In this document: in pieces, positions 46,543-56,288 of the stretch | How positions within the stretch are numbered: the stretch's first letter is position 1 | Layout of the letters: the number at the start of each line of letters is the position of its first letter | Source: an uncultured Lachnospiraceae bacterium | GTDB lineage: Bacteria > Bacillota > Clostridia > Lachnospirales > Lachnospiraceae | DNA: 64,000 nucleotides | Direction: 5' to 3' | Assembly (NCBI GenBank): GCA_934320845.1 | Contig: CAKRFU010000001.1 | Location: 124,001-188,000 of the forward strand | Position numbers and translations under genes: made by a program | Notes under the pieces: model-generated | Databases searched by the model: none | Told to the model about the DNA's origin: nothing | The model's input: only the letters and a program-made list of their open reading frames with translations

Positions 46543-47067
46543 TTATACATGAGCATCTGACTGTGACAATTTGTTTTTAATCTCCTTAAAACCGCTATCA
46601 CCTATACACCTTTCAGGCAGTATAAATGCCTGCATCGAACCATAAAATATGTAAAAATAATCTTTTTCATCATAAACATTAACTACATCACTGTACTTAA
46701 CAATAGTCTCCCCCTGTTCACATGTCTCAACAATTCTGTCATCAAAAAACTCAACCGAAGTTTTCTCATTATAAGGCAGTTTTCCGTCTTTTTTCATTCT
46801 CATAATGTTCTTTTTAATATTCCAACGCATCATAGCAGGCACGATAAACCACCACAAAACAGTTGATAAAACTGCCACCGCAGCCACAGTAAGAACAAGT
46901 CCTCTCTCTATATCAATAATAAGCAACGCCAAAACAAATATAAACATGGCAAAAGGGAAAGAAATTCTTGTAGCTAAAAGAGAATACTTTCCGATTTTTG
47001 AATGTTTCAGATATGAATAATTAAATTCAATGTAATCGTTGTCATTTAAATCAATATTGTACTTCAT
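46543..47067 (-). CDS. YcxB-like membrane protein
   Basis: ATG 47067 is preferred because AAGGAGG lies five bases upstream; an earlier ATG at 47103 lacks this. The 174-residue protein has two adjacent transmembrane helices (about residues 35-80). A cytoplasmic domain follows, with VEFFDDRIVETCEQGETIVKYSDVVNVYDEKDYFYIFYG, the pattern of the YcxB-like C-terminal family. Its function is unknown. It is a separate unit from the marR operon, with a terminator between. Confidence 0.8.
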   Translation of the reverse strand: MKYNIDLNDNDYIEFNYSYLKHSKIGKYSLLATRISFPFAMFIFVLALLIIDIERGLVLTVAAVAVLSTVLWWFIVPAMMRWNIKKNIMRMKKDGKLPYNEKTSVEFFDDRIVETCEQGETIVKYSDVVNVYDEKDYFYIFYGSMQAFILPERCIGDSGFKEIKNKLSQSDAHV

Positions 47068-47156
47068 AAAAACCTCCTTGTATTGTCTTTTAAACATTTT
47101 CACTTTATCTCTGTAATTTTAAAGTTACTTTTAATTTCTCAACTATCCCCATAATA

Positions 47157-48461
47157 TCACTGAGTTTTTACCCCAATCCAAATCAAAGAACTTATGAGCA
47201 GAAAAAGCGGATAAAACATATAAGGAATAATATCAAATGCCGAGATATTTTTTCCCAGTTCCGTAACTGCCGAGATTGCAACCAGCATCTGTGCTCCATA
47301 AGGTAAAATCCCCTGTGTTATGCATGAAAATGTATCCAGCAATGATGCTGTTTTCTTCGGTGTAATTCCATATGTCTGCGCCATTTCTTTGGCAATTGGA
47401 TTTGCCATAACGATAGCCACTGTGTTATTGGCGGTTGCTATATCCATAGCACCGACAAGTATTCCCATGCCAAGCTGTCCGCCACGCTTTCCCTTAAATA
47501 TATGATGTATTCCACCTAAAAGAGCATCAAAACCTCCATATGAACGAATCAAAGCACATAGAGCTGCGACAAGGACTGCCACGATACATGTCTCAAACAT
47601 GCCTGATACTCCATTCCCCATATTGGCAACCAAATCCACAAAAGATGTTTTTCCCGTCAACAACATAATTACTGCTCCCGATACGATACCCGTCAACAAT
47701 ACAATAAACACATTCCAGCCAATAATTCCACCTATCAGCACAAGCACATATGGTATTATCTGTATCAGATTATAATTGTGATGTACACTTCCTTCAATAA
47801 CTGTATTCCATGATAAAAAGCCGACTAGAATAACCGTCACCACAGCCGCTGGAAACGCAATCCAGAAATTCTGCCTAAATTTATCCTTCATCGCACACCC
47901 TTGTCCATTACATGCCGCAATAGTAGTGTCTGAGATAAAAGACAGATTATCTCCAAACATAGAGCCTCCCATCACCGCAGCTACGCAAAGCGGTACCGAA
48001 AATCCTGAAGCCTCCGCTACTGCAACAGCAATCGGAGTAATCAATGTAATCGTCCCAACTGAAGTACCCATTGCTACAGACACAAAACAGGCTACAATAA
48101 ACAGAACTATAACCGCAAATTTTGCCGGAATTAATTGCAGCATAAAATACGCCACACTCTCTGCACTGTCTCGTCCTACAACACCCACAAACACTCCAGC
48201 TGTCAGAAATATAAGCAGCATTGTTATTATATTTTTATCTGCCATTCCCTGAGCCATAATACCAAGCTTTTCATCAAAAGATACCTCTCTGTTTTGCAGA
48301 CAGGCAGTAAGAATCGCCACCAAGAAGGCTACAATAATCGGAATATTGTAAAATCCCATCGTAATTTTCATAACATATTCAAATACAATTCCAAGTCCCA
48401 AATATAACGCCAAAAATACAAAAACAGGCAGCAATGCCACCGGATTTGCTTTTCTTTTCAT
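47157..48461 (-). CDS. Na+/H+ antiporter, NhaC family
   Basis: The 434-residue membrane protein has about 11 helices. Family features include MGTSVGTITLITPIAVAVAE near residue 135, GGSMFGDNLSFISDTTIAAC near residue 168, and ANNTVAIVMANPIAKEMAQTYGITPKK near residue 350. NhaC proteins exchange Na+ for H+, and relatives exchange organic acids such as malate and lactate. GAGG precedes the ATG. It appears monocistronic. Confidence 0.9.
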   Translation of the reverse strand: MKRKANPVALLPVFVFLALYLGLGIVFEYVMKITMGFYNIPIIVAFLVAILTACLQNREVSFDEKLGIMAQGMADKNIITMLLIFLTAGVFVGVVGRDSAESVAYFMLQLIPAKFAVIVLFIVACFVSVAMGTSVGTITLITPIAVAVAEASGFSVPLCVAAVMGGSMFGDNLSFISDTTIAACNGQGCAMKDKFRQNFWIAFPAAVVTVILVGFLSWNTVIEGSVHHNYNLIQIIPYVLVLIGGIIGWNVFIVLLTGIVSGAVIMLLTGKTSFVDLVANMGNGVSGMFETCIVAVLVAALCALIRSYGGFDALLGGIHHIFKGKRGGQLGMGILVGAMDIATANNTVAIVMANPIAKEMAQTYGITPKKTASLLDTFSCITQGILPYGAQMLVAISAVTELGKNISAFDIIPYMFYPLFLLISSLIWIGVKTQ

Positions 48462-48564
48462 GTTTTATCCTCATTTCCAAATGCAATTTATATATTTCCG
48501 TTTTTATATTTAACTATTTTTCGATTGTTATGTCAAGGATGTGATAATTTCCTTTATTGCCACA

Positions 48565-48601
48565 AAACAGAGTGTTCAGCCAACTGCCGAACACTCTGTT
48601 T
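48565..48601. terminator. Terminator downstream of the AIM24 gene
   Basis: AAACAGAGTGTTC and GAACACTCTGTTT are perfect complements around an 11-base loop. It follows the stop of the gene at 48691 on the minus strand. Confidence 0.85.
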
Positions 48602-48690
48602 ATTTTTACAAATTTACAATCTTCAATTTAACCTTCACAGTACTAATGTTAAAAACACATACTGTTTCTTCCAAACATATTTTTCAAAAA

Positions 48691-49371
48691 CTATTTAGAC
48701 GGAATTCTGCTTGCGATTCTTCCGGCAAAATCATTAAAGTTCTGTGTCTGAAGTATAACCTTTCCCGGTCCTACAAGTCTTGTAAGGAAAAGTCCCTCTC
48801 CACCAAGAAATATGTTCTTAAGTCCTTTGACTGTCTCAATTTCATATGTTACGGTCTTTTCAAAGCCAACCACATTGCCTGTGTCAACTTTTATAACCTC
48901 ACCCGGTGCAAGTTCCTTTATAACTTTGTCACCATCAATCTCTAGAAATACTATACCTTTTCCTGTTATATCCTGAAGAATAAAACCTTCACCGCCAAAG
49001 AATCCTGATGAAAACCTCTTTGTAAATGCAACCGACAAGTCTACTGTAGGTTCAGCACAAAGAAATGCTCCCTTCTGGCATATAAATCCACCTGTCTCAC
49101 CGATATTTATTGGAAGAACTTCACCTGCAACGGTCGATGCAAATGCAATCTGGGCACCAGCCTGTTCTGCCGTATAAGTTGCCATAAATAATGACTCTCC
49201 TGCAAACATGCGTCCAACACCTTTTAAAAGTCCACCCTTTGTATTGGTATCCATTTTAATCCCCTCTGTCATCCATGCCATACCGCCTGACTGCGTATAC
49301 ATAGACTCTCCCGGCGCATCAAAAAGCACCTCAACTGCCGGCATTGTGTTTCCTACTAATTTGTATTGCAT
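48691..49371 (-). CDS. AIM24 / TIGR00266-family protein
   Basis: ATG 49371 is chosen because GAGGGAG precedes it; the frame extends upstream to 49419 without a better start. The 226-residue protein is all-beta, with MQYKLVGNTMPAVEVLFDAPGESMYTQSGGMAWM at the N-terminus and the repeated FLGGEGLFLTRLVGPGKVILQTQ block near the end, both typical of the AIM24 family. The bacterial function is unknown. Confidence 0.88.
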   Translation of the reverse strand: MQYKLVGNTMPAVEVLFDAPGESMYTQSGGMAWMTEGIKMDTNTKGGLLKGVGRMFAGESLFMATYTAEQAGAQIAFASTVAGEVLPINIGETGGFICQKGAFLCAEPTVDLSVAFTKRFSSGFFGGEGFILQDITGKGIVFLEIDGDKVIKELAPGEVIKVDTGNVVGFEKTVTYEIETVKGLKNIFLGGEGLFLTRLVGPGKVILQTQNFNDFAGRIASRIPSK

Positions 49372-49546
49372 AACTCCCTCTCTTTCCACACTATAAGTGC
49401 AACAATTTTTTATAACCAACTTCTTTAATATATTAACAGATATTGGTAATTATGAAAAGAAATTTACAAAATTTAATGCCGAATATATTTGATAAAAGAC
49501 GCTTTTCTTTTTTATTGATATATATACAATATTAAAAAATGGATTA

Positions 49547-49596
49547 TTATACAACAAATGGCGTTTGAGACTGGGAGCTGTCCATTTGTCGTATAA
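49547..49596 (-). other. 15-bp hairpin with a 20-base loop downstream of the LytM-like gene
   Basis: TTATACAACAAATGG (49547-49561) and CCATTTGTCGTATAA (49582-49596) pair with one mismatch. The 20-base loop is GC-richer than its surroundings. On the minus strand T-rich sequence follows within about ten bases. It may be a terminator of the LytM-like gene (ends 49640) or a structured RNA. Confidence 0.5.
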
Positions 49597-49639
49597 CATC
49601 CACTCTCATGATGTTTGTCAAAAAACAACAGTTTTTAAA

Positions 49640-50512
49640 CTACTTTAAAAGCAAAAGCGGATCAATACTCTTTCCATTTTCCATAACCTCAAAATAAAGA
49701 TTACTTCCCTCTAAAGTATAATATTTTGTTGGCTTTGCAATATGACCGACTATTTCACCTTTAGCAATTTTTTGTCCAGTTTTAACATTTAAATTTTTAA
49801 GTTGTCCGTATTTCACTTCATACCCGTTTCCAATATCAACAGTGACTGTTGTTCCTGTTTCATCATCTGTCTTTACGTTTTTGACAATACCTGCTGCTGC
49901 AGCTTTAACTTTCTCGTCCGTCTTAGCGGCTATAACAACTGCAGGATTTATTTTATATTGTGCCAGTGTCTTAAAGTAAACCGTATTGCTGTCACTAAAT
50001 TTAAGAATAATATCTTTTTCACTGCTTCCTACAGGCCAAACCAGACCCTTCTCAGCATCAAACTTAAGACTGTCATCATTTGACATTGTGCTTACTGTTT
50101 TTCCCTGTTTTTTATTTTTTTCTTCTTTGTTTGTTTTTTTGCTTTCGTCGTTTGAAACAGTATCCTTTTTGTTTTTTTCCGCTTTTAGATCATTTATTTT
50201 TTCTCTAGCACTTTTAACAGAAGTCTTATTTGAATTTTTCTTAATGTTTTTTACATTTCCTGAACCGGCTGTCACTGTTTTATTTTCTGTATTTTTTTCT
50301 GCTTTCTTATCATTTGAACTGTCTGCCTTTTTATCTGCATCCGCTGACAATTTGCCTGCTGATGAATCAGAGAAAAGTTTTGTCCCATCATTCTGCGGTG
50401 TTTTGTTTGTCTTATAGTACACTCCGCCTATCCCAAGTCCACAAACAAGTGCAGCACACAGCGAAATGCATAACCCCTTTTTCTTAAAGTTGTTCTCCTT
50501 ATTATCATACAT
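49640..50512 (-). CDS. Membrane-anchored degenerate M23/LytM protein (SpoIIQ-like)
   Basis: ATG 50512 follows GGAGGG; an earlier in-frame start at 50536 overlaps that site. The 290-residue protein has one N-terminal transmembrane helix (about residues 11-30), a long Lys/Asn/Ser/Glu linker (about 35-140) and a LytM fold (about 150-290). The zinc ligands of active M23 peptidases are gone. The HxxxD site is replaced by YKINPAV, and HxH by NLYF. Inactive membrane-anchored LytM proteins include SpoIIQ, the forespore partner of SpoIIIAH. A SpoIIQ role is plausible given SpoIIID in the window, but other cell-wall roles remain possible. Confidence 0.7.
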   Translation of the reverse strand: MYDNKENNFKKKGLCISLCAALVCGLGIGGVYYKTNKTPQNDGTKLFSDSSAGKLSADADKKADSSNDKKAEKNTENKTVTAGSGNVKNIKKNSNKTSVKSAREKINDLKAEKNKKDTVSNDESKKTNKEEKNKKQGKTVSTMSNDDSLKFDAEKGLVWPVGSSEKDIILKFSDSNTVYFKTLAQYKINPAVVIAAKTDEKVKAAAAGIVKNVKTDDETGTTVTVDIGNGYEVKYGQLKNLNVKTGQKIAKGEIVGHIAKPTKYYTLEGSNLYFEVMENGKSIDPLLLLK

Positions 50513-50659
50513 ACGGCAATCCCTCCAATTACGCAATATATTATTTAGTTTCCTAATATAACAAAAAAATAAATCTGCTATTATTCTTAACAGATTTATT
50601 TTTTTTATTCAAAATTGTTGTTTAAATTATAATTGCCGTTTGACTATACGATTTATTTC

Positions 50660-52877
50660 CTACGCCACAACATCCTCAAACTGTGAATTATAAAGATTTG
50701 CATAAAAACCGTTTGCTGCAAGAAGCTCATCATGATTACCCTGCTCTATTATGTCTCCATCTTTCATGACAAGTATAAGGTCGGCATCACGGATTGTTGA
50801 TAACCTGTGTGCTATTACAAAACTTGTGCGTCCTTTCATAAGGTTATCCATTGCTTTCTGTATCTCTATCTCGGTTCTGGTGTCAACCGAAGATGTTGCT
50901 TCGTCAAGGATAAGTATCTTATTGTCTGCAAGAATTGCTCTCGCTATCGTGAGAAGCTGTTTCTGTCCCTGCGAAACATTACTTGCATCCTCATTGAGTT
51001 CCATCTGATATCCACCCGGAAGGGTCTGTATAAAATGATGTGCTCTCGCCGCTTTTGCCGCTGCTATTACTTCCTCGTCTGTCGCATCAAGTCTTCCATA
51101 GCGGATGTTTTCCATTATTGTGCCCTTAAAAAGCCATGTATCCTGAAGCACCATTCCAAATGCATCACGGAGTTCACGCCTGTTAAAATCTTTTATATTG
51201 CTGCCATTTAATTTTATAGCACCGCTGTTTACATCATAAAAACGCATAAGCAGCTTTACCATAGTTGTCTTTCCTGCACCTGTCGGTCCCACTATCGCAA
51301 TCTTTTGTCCCGGTTTTACCTTTGCACTGAAATCATTAATGATAATCTGCTCAGAATTGTAACCGAAATGAACATTTTCAAATGATACCTCGCCCGTTAC
51401 CTTTGAAATGTCGGCAGGATTTTCTACTACCTGTTCTTCCTCTTCTTCATCGAGAAATTCAAAAACCCTCTCCGATGCCGCAGACATTGATTGAACCATG
51501 TTTATTACCTGTGCTATCTGCTGTATCGGCTGTGTGAAGTTCTTTACATACTGGATAAATGCCTGTATATCACCTATCGTAATTACATTTTTTATTGCGA
51601 GCATACCTCCGGCAAGCGCCACTGACGCATAACCTAAGTTTCCTACAAACATCATTATAGGCTGCATCATTCCGGAAAGGAACTGTGATTTCCATGCTGA
51701 ATCATATAAAGTTTTGTTTGTTTTTTCAAATTCCTCAATAGTATCTTTCTCACGGTTAAATGCTTTTATTACAAGATGACCGCCATAAACTTCTTCAACC
51801 TGACCGTTTATGTGACCGAGATATTCCTGCTGTGCACGGAAAAACTTCTGTGATTTCTTTGTCACAAGGCTTATAAGCCCCAGTGATGATTCCAAGAATA
51901 GGTGCATATGCAACCATCCTTAGAAGCATTACCGATACCATCTGTATCTGCTGGATGTCATTTGTACTTCTTGTGATAAGTGATGCAGTTGAAAACTTAT
52001 CCATCTCGGCATTTGAAAATCCAACAACATTTTTAAATACCTTTTCCCTGAGCGTCATACCTATTCCGGCTCCGACTCTTGAGGCAAAGAAACCGACGAG
52101 CACAGTCACAACACCCATAAGAAGTGCCATTCCAAGCATTTTTAATCCCGCAAACAAAAGATATGATTTCTGTAAATGGTCTATGTCAATACCCGCCGCA
52201 TTGTCACAGGAAACCGCATAGGCAACACCCATTGATTTAACAAGTGAACTTCCCATCGCATCTATAGTATCACTCATTTTATCACGCATAGACAAAACGG
52301 CATTTTTATCCATCTTTCCGCTTTTAAGCATTCCGGCAAAGAGTGGTCTTGCGTCAACACAATCAACCTTGACTTTGTTTCCATCATCATCTTCCTTCTC
52401 CTGTTTGAAACTCTTAAGTTTAACGCCGAGTGTCTCACCAAGCTGCTCTACGCTCATATTTTCAAGTTCAGACTCTTTCTTCCCCATCTGACTTGCAATT
52501 GTCTTTTTAAAGCTGTTGACCTCCAATGTGCTCACCTGATAATTCATAATAAGAGGTAATGTAAGCTTCTCATCGGCTTCATCAAGCTCTTTTTCAGACA
52601 TATCTTTTAGTTTATAAAACTCTCCATCTGCCTCATACAGACCTTTCCACACATCTGTTTCATCATCTGTCATAATAAACTGTGCCGTCTCAAACTCACT
52701 CTTTGTAAGCTTTTCAGGAACAATATGTTCAACACCGCTGTTCTGAATACCCACATCAATAATATCTGATGTATAAGAAGGAAGTGACAGGTCACACCAT
52801 GCCTGTACAAACAACAGAGCAATAATGATAATAACCGCTTTCCAGTAAGGAAGCATATTTTTAAATATTTTACCCAT
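50660..52877 (-). pseudogene. Chimeric ABC exporter: 5' half of one subunit fused out of frame to 3' half of its partner
   Basis: From ATG 52877, about 330 codons encode the start of a heterodimeric-type exporter subunit (QAWCDLSLPSYTSDIIDVGI, a large extracytoplasmic insert, NAEMDKFSTASLITRSTNDI, LRMVAYAPILGI) and then run into a stop at 51795. One base over, from about 51895, the sequence continues as TKKSQKFFRAQQEYLGHING through a complete ATPase domain (Walker A GPTGAGKTT, signature NVSQGQKQLLTIARA, Walker B ILILDEATS) to 50660. The second part matches the partner subunit type (VEEVYGGHLVIKAFNRE). A deletion between two tandem genes explains this. The MarR at 52920 is upstream. Confidence 0.8.
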
Positions 52878-52919
52878 TTTTCTATCCTTTCTTAACTTTC
52901 TATCTTCCTATTCTCATAT

Positions 52920-53375
52920 CTATTTCTTAACCCTTCTGACTTCAATCTCTTTCTTTGCAATATCATATATATTATTAAGATATGATATAAGCTTTGAAAG
53001 TTCTTCCTCATCAAGTTTTGACAGGACAGCCTCTCCGTAGTCACACATTATGTCTCTAATCTCCTGTGCAACCTCTCTTCCTCTGTCCGTTATCTCAACA
53101 TAAGTATTTCTCCTGTCATTTTTATTTACCGTTCTCTCAACATAACCCTTCTCCTCAAGTCGTTTAAGTGTCCTGGATATCGCTGATGGAAGTACCCTTG
53201 TTTTCTTAGCAAGTTCAGAAATCGTTATCTTTCCGTCCTCGCCCTTATCCATAATATTACGCATAGTCCAAAAATCCGCACCGCTTATATCCGGCATAAT
53301 ATCTCCAAGTCTTAATTTATGGAACTGATGCATAGCCTTAAACAATTCTTCAAACTTATCATTAATAGTAATCAC
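52920..53375 (-). CDS. MarR-family transcriptional regulator
   Basis: The 151-residue winged-helix protein has ITISELAKKTRVLPSAISRTLKRLEEKGYVERT and the wing NKNDRRNTYVEITDRG. The start is unclear. The frame opens with GTG at 53375 and no well-spaced ribosome-binding site, and no in-frame ATG lies upstream before a stop. It lies 42 bp upstream of the broken ABC exporter and presumably controlled it. A TTTGACCCTTGCAGCAT sequence at 53406 resembles one end of the MITE-like element. Confidence 0.88.
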   Translation of the reverse strand: MITINDKFEELFKAMHQFHKLRLGDIMPDISGADFWTMRNIMDKGEDGKITISELAKKTRVLPSAISRTLKRLEEKGYVERTVNKNDRRNTYVEITDRGREVAQEIRDIMCDYGEAVLSKLDEEELSKLISYLNNIYDIAKKEIEVRRVKK

Positions 53376-53605
53376 CTTCTTTTCATATTATGATGTTTGG
53401 GTTAATTTGACCCTTGCAGCATACTTTATATCACATAACACATTTAATATTTAACACTGTTATGTATTGTGTATGTGAAATAATAACACTGTCAAGTAAA
53501 TTCGTCAACAATTTGTTTCATTGACTTTACTCTATTTAATGTTACAATTAAATTAATACTTTTTGACCGGCACTAACCTTAAGGGAGATGAAGGAGAATA
53601 ACTAT

Positions 53606-55284
53606 ATGAGCACTTACCCAAAGAAAAATTATATTTCCGCCGAAGACACTATTTTTCAGGATATTTATGATTCAATAATCAATGAACTTATTAACCTAGA
53701 AAATTTGGCACCTTACAAAAGCAGATTATCCATTTTAGAATCAATTTTAAAACAACTATGCAAATGTATAAACAGTGACACCGCCTTTGTATTTGAACTG
53801 CTTAATCAAAATATTTACGAACTGAAATTCAGCTATTCGAGTAATAATAATAATTCACTAAAAGCACATCCCATTATGTTTCCATCAGAAAAAATCCCTG
53901 ATTGGCACAATAAACTTTCAAATCGTGAAATAATCATAGAAGATAATATCAAAGGAATTGATGATACCCTACTAACCAATGAAAACAAAAAGCTCCTTAG
54001 TTCTGGCATAAATTCCGTTATTGCATTTCCAATTTCGTATGCCGAAAAGCTCCTCGGATATATAAGACTGGATTCCCCTTCTTTTCCTATTGCCCCTGCT
54101 CATTTAAGGCTCATGAGTACAATCGGCATGCATCTTGGAAGTATATGACAAAACATTGATAAAGATTTTCTTCTCATGCAAAGCAAAAGTATTATAAACA
54201 AAAATAAATTTGAACTTGAAAAAGAACAACAATTATTACGCCAGTTCTTTGACATTTCAACATTACGGGAACGTTTAAAAAATGAAGAGACAATTGCAAC
54301 CGAATATCTTACCAATGACAATAACTGGCATACGGCAAGATTTATAGTAAGACGTCGAAATAATTCAAATACAATTACAGATGTTTTATATGTAACACAG
54401 ATAATAAGTGCAAGTAAACGCCGCGAACAAAGCTGGATAACAATTGCTGAAGAAGCCAACAAGGCAAATGTTGCCAAAACTGAATTTATATCACAAATAG
54501 CACATGATATACGAACCCCTATGAATGCAATAATGGGTTTTACGGATATAACCTCACAGCATATAACTGAACCTGACAAAGTAAAATACGGAAAAGACCT
54601 AGCCATCAACTGTGTAAAACATGATATTATATATTCTGAAATATTTGCTGACCCGCTACGCATAAAGCAAATATATACAAATATTTTATCCAATGCCATA
54701 AAATATACCCCTGATGGCGGAAGTGTCACATTTGAAATGTACCAGCAAAAAATTCCTAACAGCAAAAACATATTTCTTATTGCCAAAATCAGTGATACAG
54801 GTATAGGAATGTCTAAAGAATATATTGAAAATATGTACTCAAAATTCACAAGAGAAACTGACTCGAGAATAAATAAAGTTCCGGGTTATGGACTTGGTTT
54901 ATCCATTGTCAAATATCTGACCGATATAATGAATGGTCATATTGATGTTGAAAGTGAACTTGGCAAAGGAACCACTTTTACCATTACTTTAGAAATTCCA
55001 TATCTGAAAAAACGCTCAAGAACCTCACCTGAGACTTTGACAATTGACGATTATTGCAAAATATGTTCGGGAATGCATCTCCTTGTCGCCGAAGATTATG
55101 AAGTAATATCAGAAATCTTGACATTTCTGAAGCACACAGCATTCCAATAATTGCAATGACTGCAAATGCTTTTAAAGAGGATATAGAAAAATGCCTAAAT
55201 GCAGGCATGAATAAATATCTTTCAAAACCCGTAGACATATTCAGTCTTTTAAAAGTTTTATCCGAGTACAGAAATAATAACTAA
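53606..55284 (+). pseudogene. Hybrid sensor histidine kinase with three lesions
   Basis: ATG 53606 follows AAGGAG. A GAF-like domain (about 180 codons) ends at an in-frame TGA (54146), after which the same frame continues with a linker, the phosphoacceptor motif AHDIRTPMNAIMGFTDI and a GHKL ATPase (NILSNAIKYTPDGG, DTGIGM, GYGLGLSI). Between TEPDKVK and the ATPase about 50-60 residues of the second DHp helix and catalytic-domain start are missing. The receiver begins HLLVAEDYEVISEILTFL, then breaks. One frame over it resumes as IPIIAMTANAFKEDIEKCLN with the conserved Lys in KYLSKPVD, ending at 55284. No cognate regulator lies nearby. Confidence 0.82.
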
Positions 55285-55323
55285 TTTAAAGTTTTATTCG
55301 AGTATAAATTTTATCCGAGTATA
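55255..55323 (+). repeat. Three short direct repeats around the kinase 3' end
   Basis: TTTTATCCGAGTA, TTTTATTCGAGTA and TTTTATCCGAGTA occur at about 55255, 55290 and 55308. The first lies in the last codons of the kinase pseudogene. They look like local duplications. Confidence 0.55.
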
Positions 55324-55360
55324 AAAATAATAATATAAAAACTAATAGTAAAATAACACA

Positions 55361-55410
55361 AAACACTACCCTATATCTTCATATCATATATCAATATAGG
55401 GTAGTGTTTA
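55361..55410 (+). terminator. Terminator after the kinase pseudogene
   Basis: AACACTACCCTATAT and ATATAGGGTAGTGTT are perfect complements, followed by TATTATTTTTG. The sequence from here to the convergent gene ending at 55524 has no other feature I can support. Confidence 0.88.
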
Positions 55411-55523
55411 TTATTTTTGTTTTAATTAAGACTCTTTGATGTGAACTGTCAAAAATGCAGATTGATCAATGTATCAATTATTCGTTGTACTAATATCTAA
55501 TATCTTTATTGTGTCTCTGTATC

Positions 55524-56288
55524 TTAATTTATCTCTGTATTTTCATTTTCACTGTCAACTTTTTCAAAATATCCGTCAGGCATATGATTCAACTGTTCAG
55601 TTCCGGTTTGAGATTTTGTTGCATCATATGAACTCTGCTGCATATTTGATGTATCATATGAATTTTGCCGTCTCCCATCTACATTATAAGAATTTGGTTG
55701 TGTTTTCTCCGCATTGTAAGGATTTGACTGCGCTTCTCCTGAATTATACGGGTTTTGCTGTTGCAATGAAATATTCTTTCCTTCATTTCCAACCATATTT
55801 TTATAGTGAATATCCGCATGTGTATAAACTTTTTTCTCATGATAATATACTACATTCGTATCACTTAATATATCATGTAATCCTCTTTTTTGCTTGTCAA
55901 CAGCTATCATTATATATCCTATTGAAAGAATAAGTGCAGATAAAAATCTCCCCACAGTCTCTCTAAATGCCACTTCAAAAAATGTCATTTTTCTTTCCTC
56001 TGCACTCACCACTCTTATTTGAAAAATCTTCTTTCCAAGTGTTGAACCAGTGAAATATGTCAATAAAATAAAATACGCCGCCTGCATCAGATAAAATAAT
56101 ATATCTTTTATAGAATATTGAAAAATAAAATCTCTGACAAAAAAGTTATTTGGACTTGTAACCGACGTAACCCACACAGGTATCCTGATTACAAGCATTG
56201 CACACCAAACTATTATAATATCTGTTAAATATGCCGCAAGACGAACGAAAAATCCTGCATATATGCGATTATCCGATCTATTTTGCAT
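55524..56288 (-). CDS. RDD-family membrane protein with decapeptide-repeat tail
   Basis: ATG 56288 overlaps the sppA stop codon by 11 bases, indicating coupling; the frame also extends upstream. The 254-residue protein has an RDD domain: YAGFFVRLAAYLTDIIIVW at the start (the first Arg and Asp of RDD), then three or four helices with GSTLGKKIFQIRVV and RGLHDILSDTNVVY. The C-terminal tail has five 10-residue repeats of the type QxNPYNxxxx (DNA 55611-55760), then an acidic end. RDD proteins are of unsettled function; some act in transport or quality control. The pairing with SppA suggests a membrane-proteolysis link. Confidence 0.85.
   Translation of the reverse strand: MQNRSDNRIYAGFFVRLAAYLTDIIIVWCAMLVIRIPVWVTSVTSPNNFFVRDFIFQYSIKDILFYLMQAAYFILLTYFTGSTLGKKIFQIRVVSAEERKMTFFEVAFRETVGRFLSALILSIGYIMIAVDKQKRGLHDILSDTNVVYYHEKKVYTHADIHYKNMVGNEGKNISLQQQNPYNSGEAQSNPYNAEKTQPNSYNVDGRRQNSYDTSNMQQSSYDATKSQTGTEQLNHMPDGYFEKVDSENENTEIN
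55611..55760 (-). repeat. Five tandem 30-bp repeats encoding decapeptides
   Basis: The units read QQNPYNSGEA, QSNPYNAEKT, QPNSYNVDGR, RQNSYDTSNM and QQSSYDATKS. They are exactly in phase and conserve Asn/Ser-Tyr-Asn/Asp. Copy number may vary between strains. Confidence 0.85.

Noticed and set aside
54146..54148. TGA as a recoded sense codon
   Set aside because: The gene has other disabling lesions, and no selenocysteine-type hairpin or enzyme context is present.
54100..54849. 249-codon frame on the minus strand
   Set aside because: It is antisense to the kinase domain, which has clear family motifs on the plus strand.
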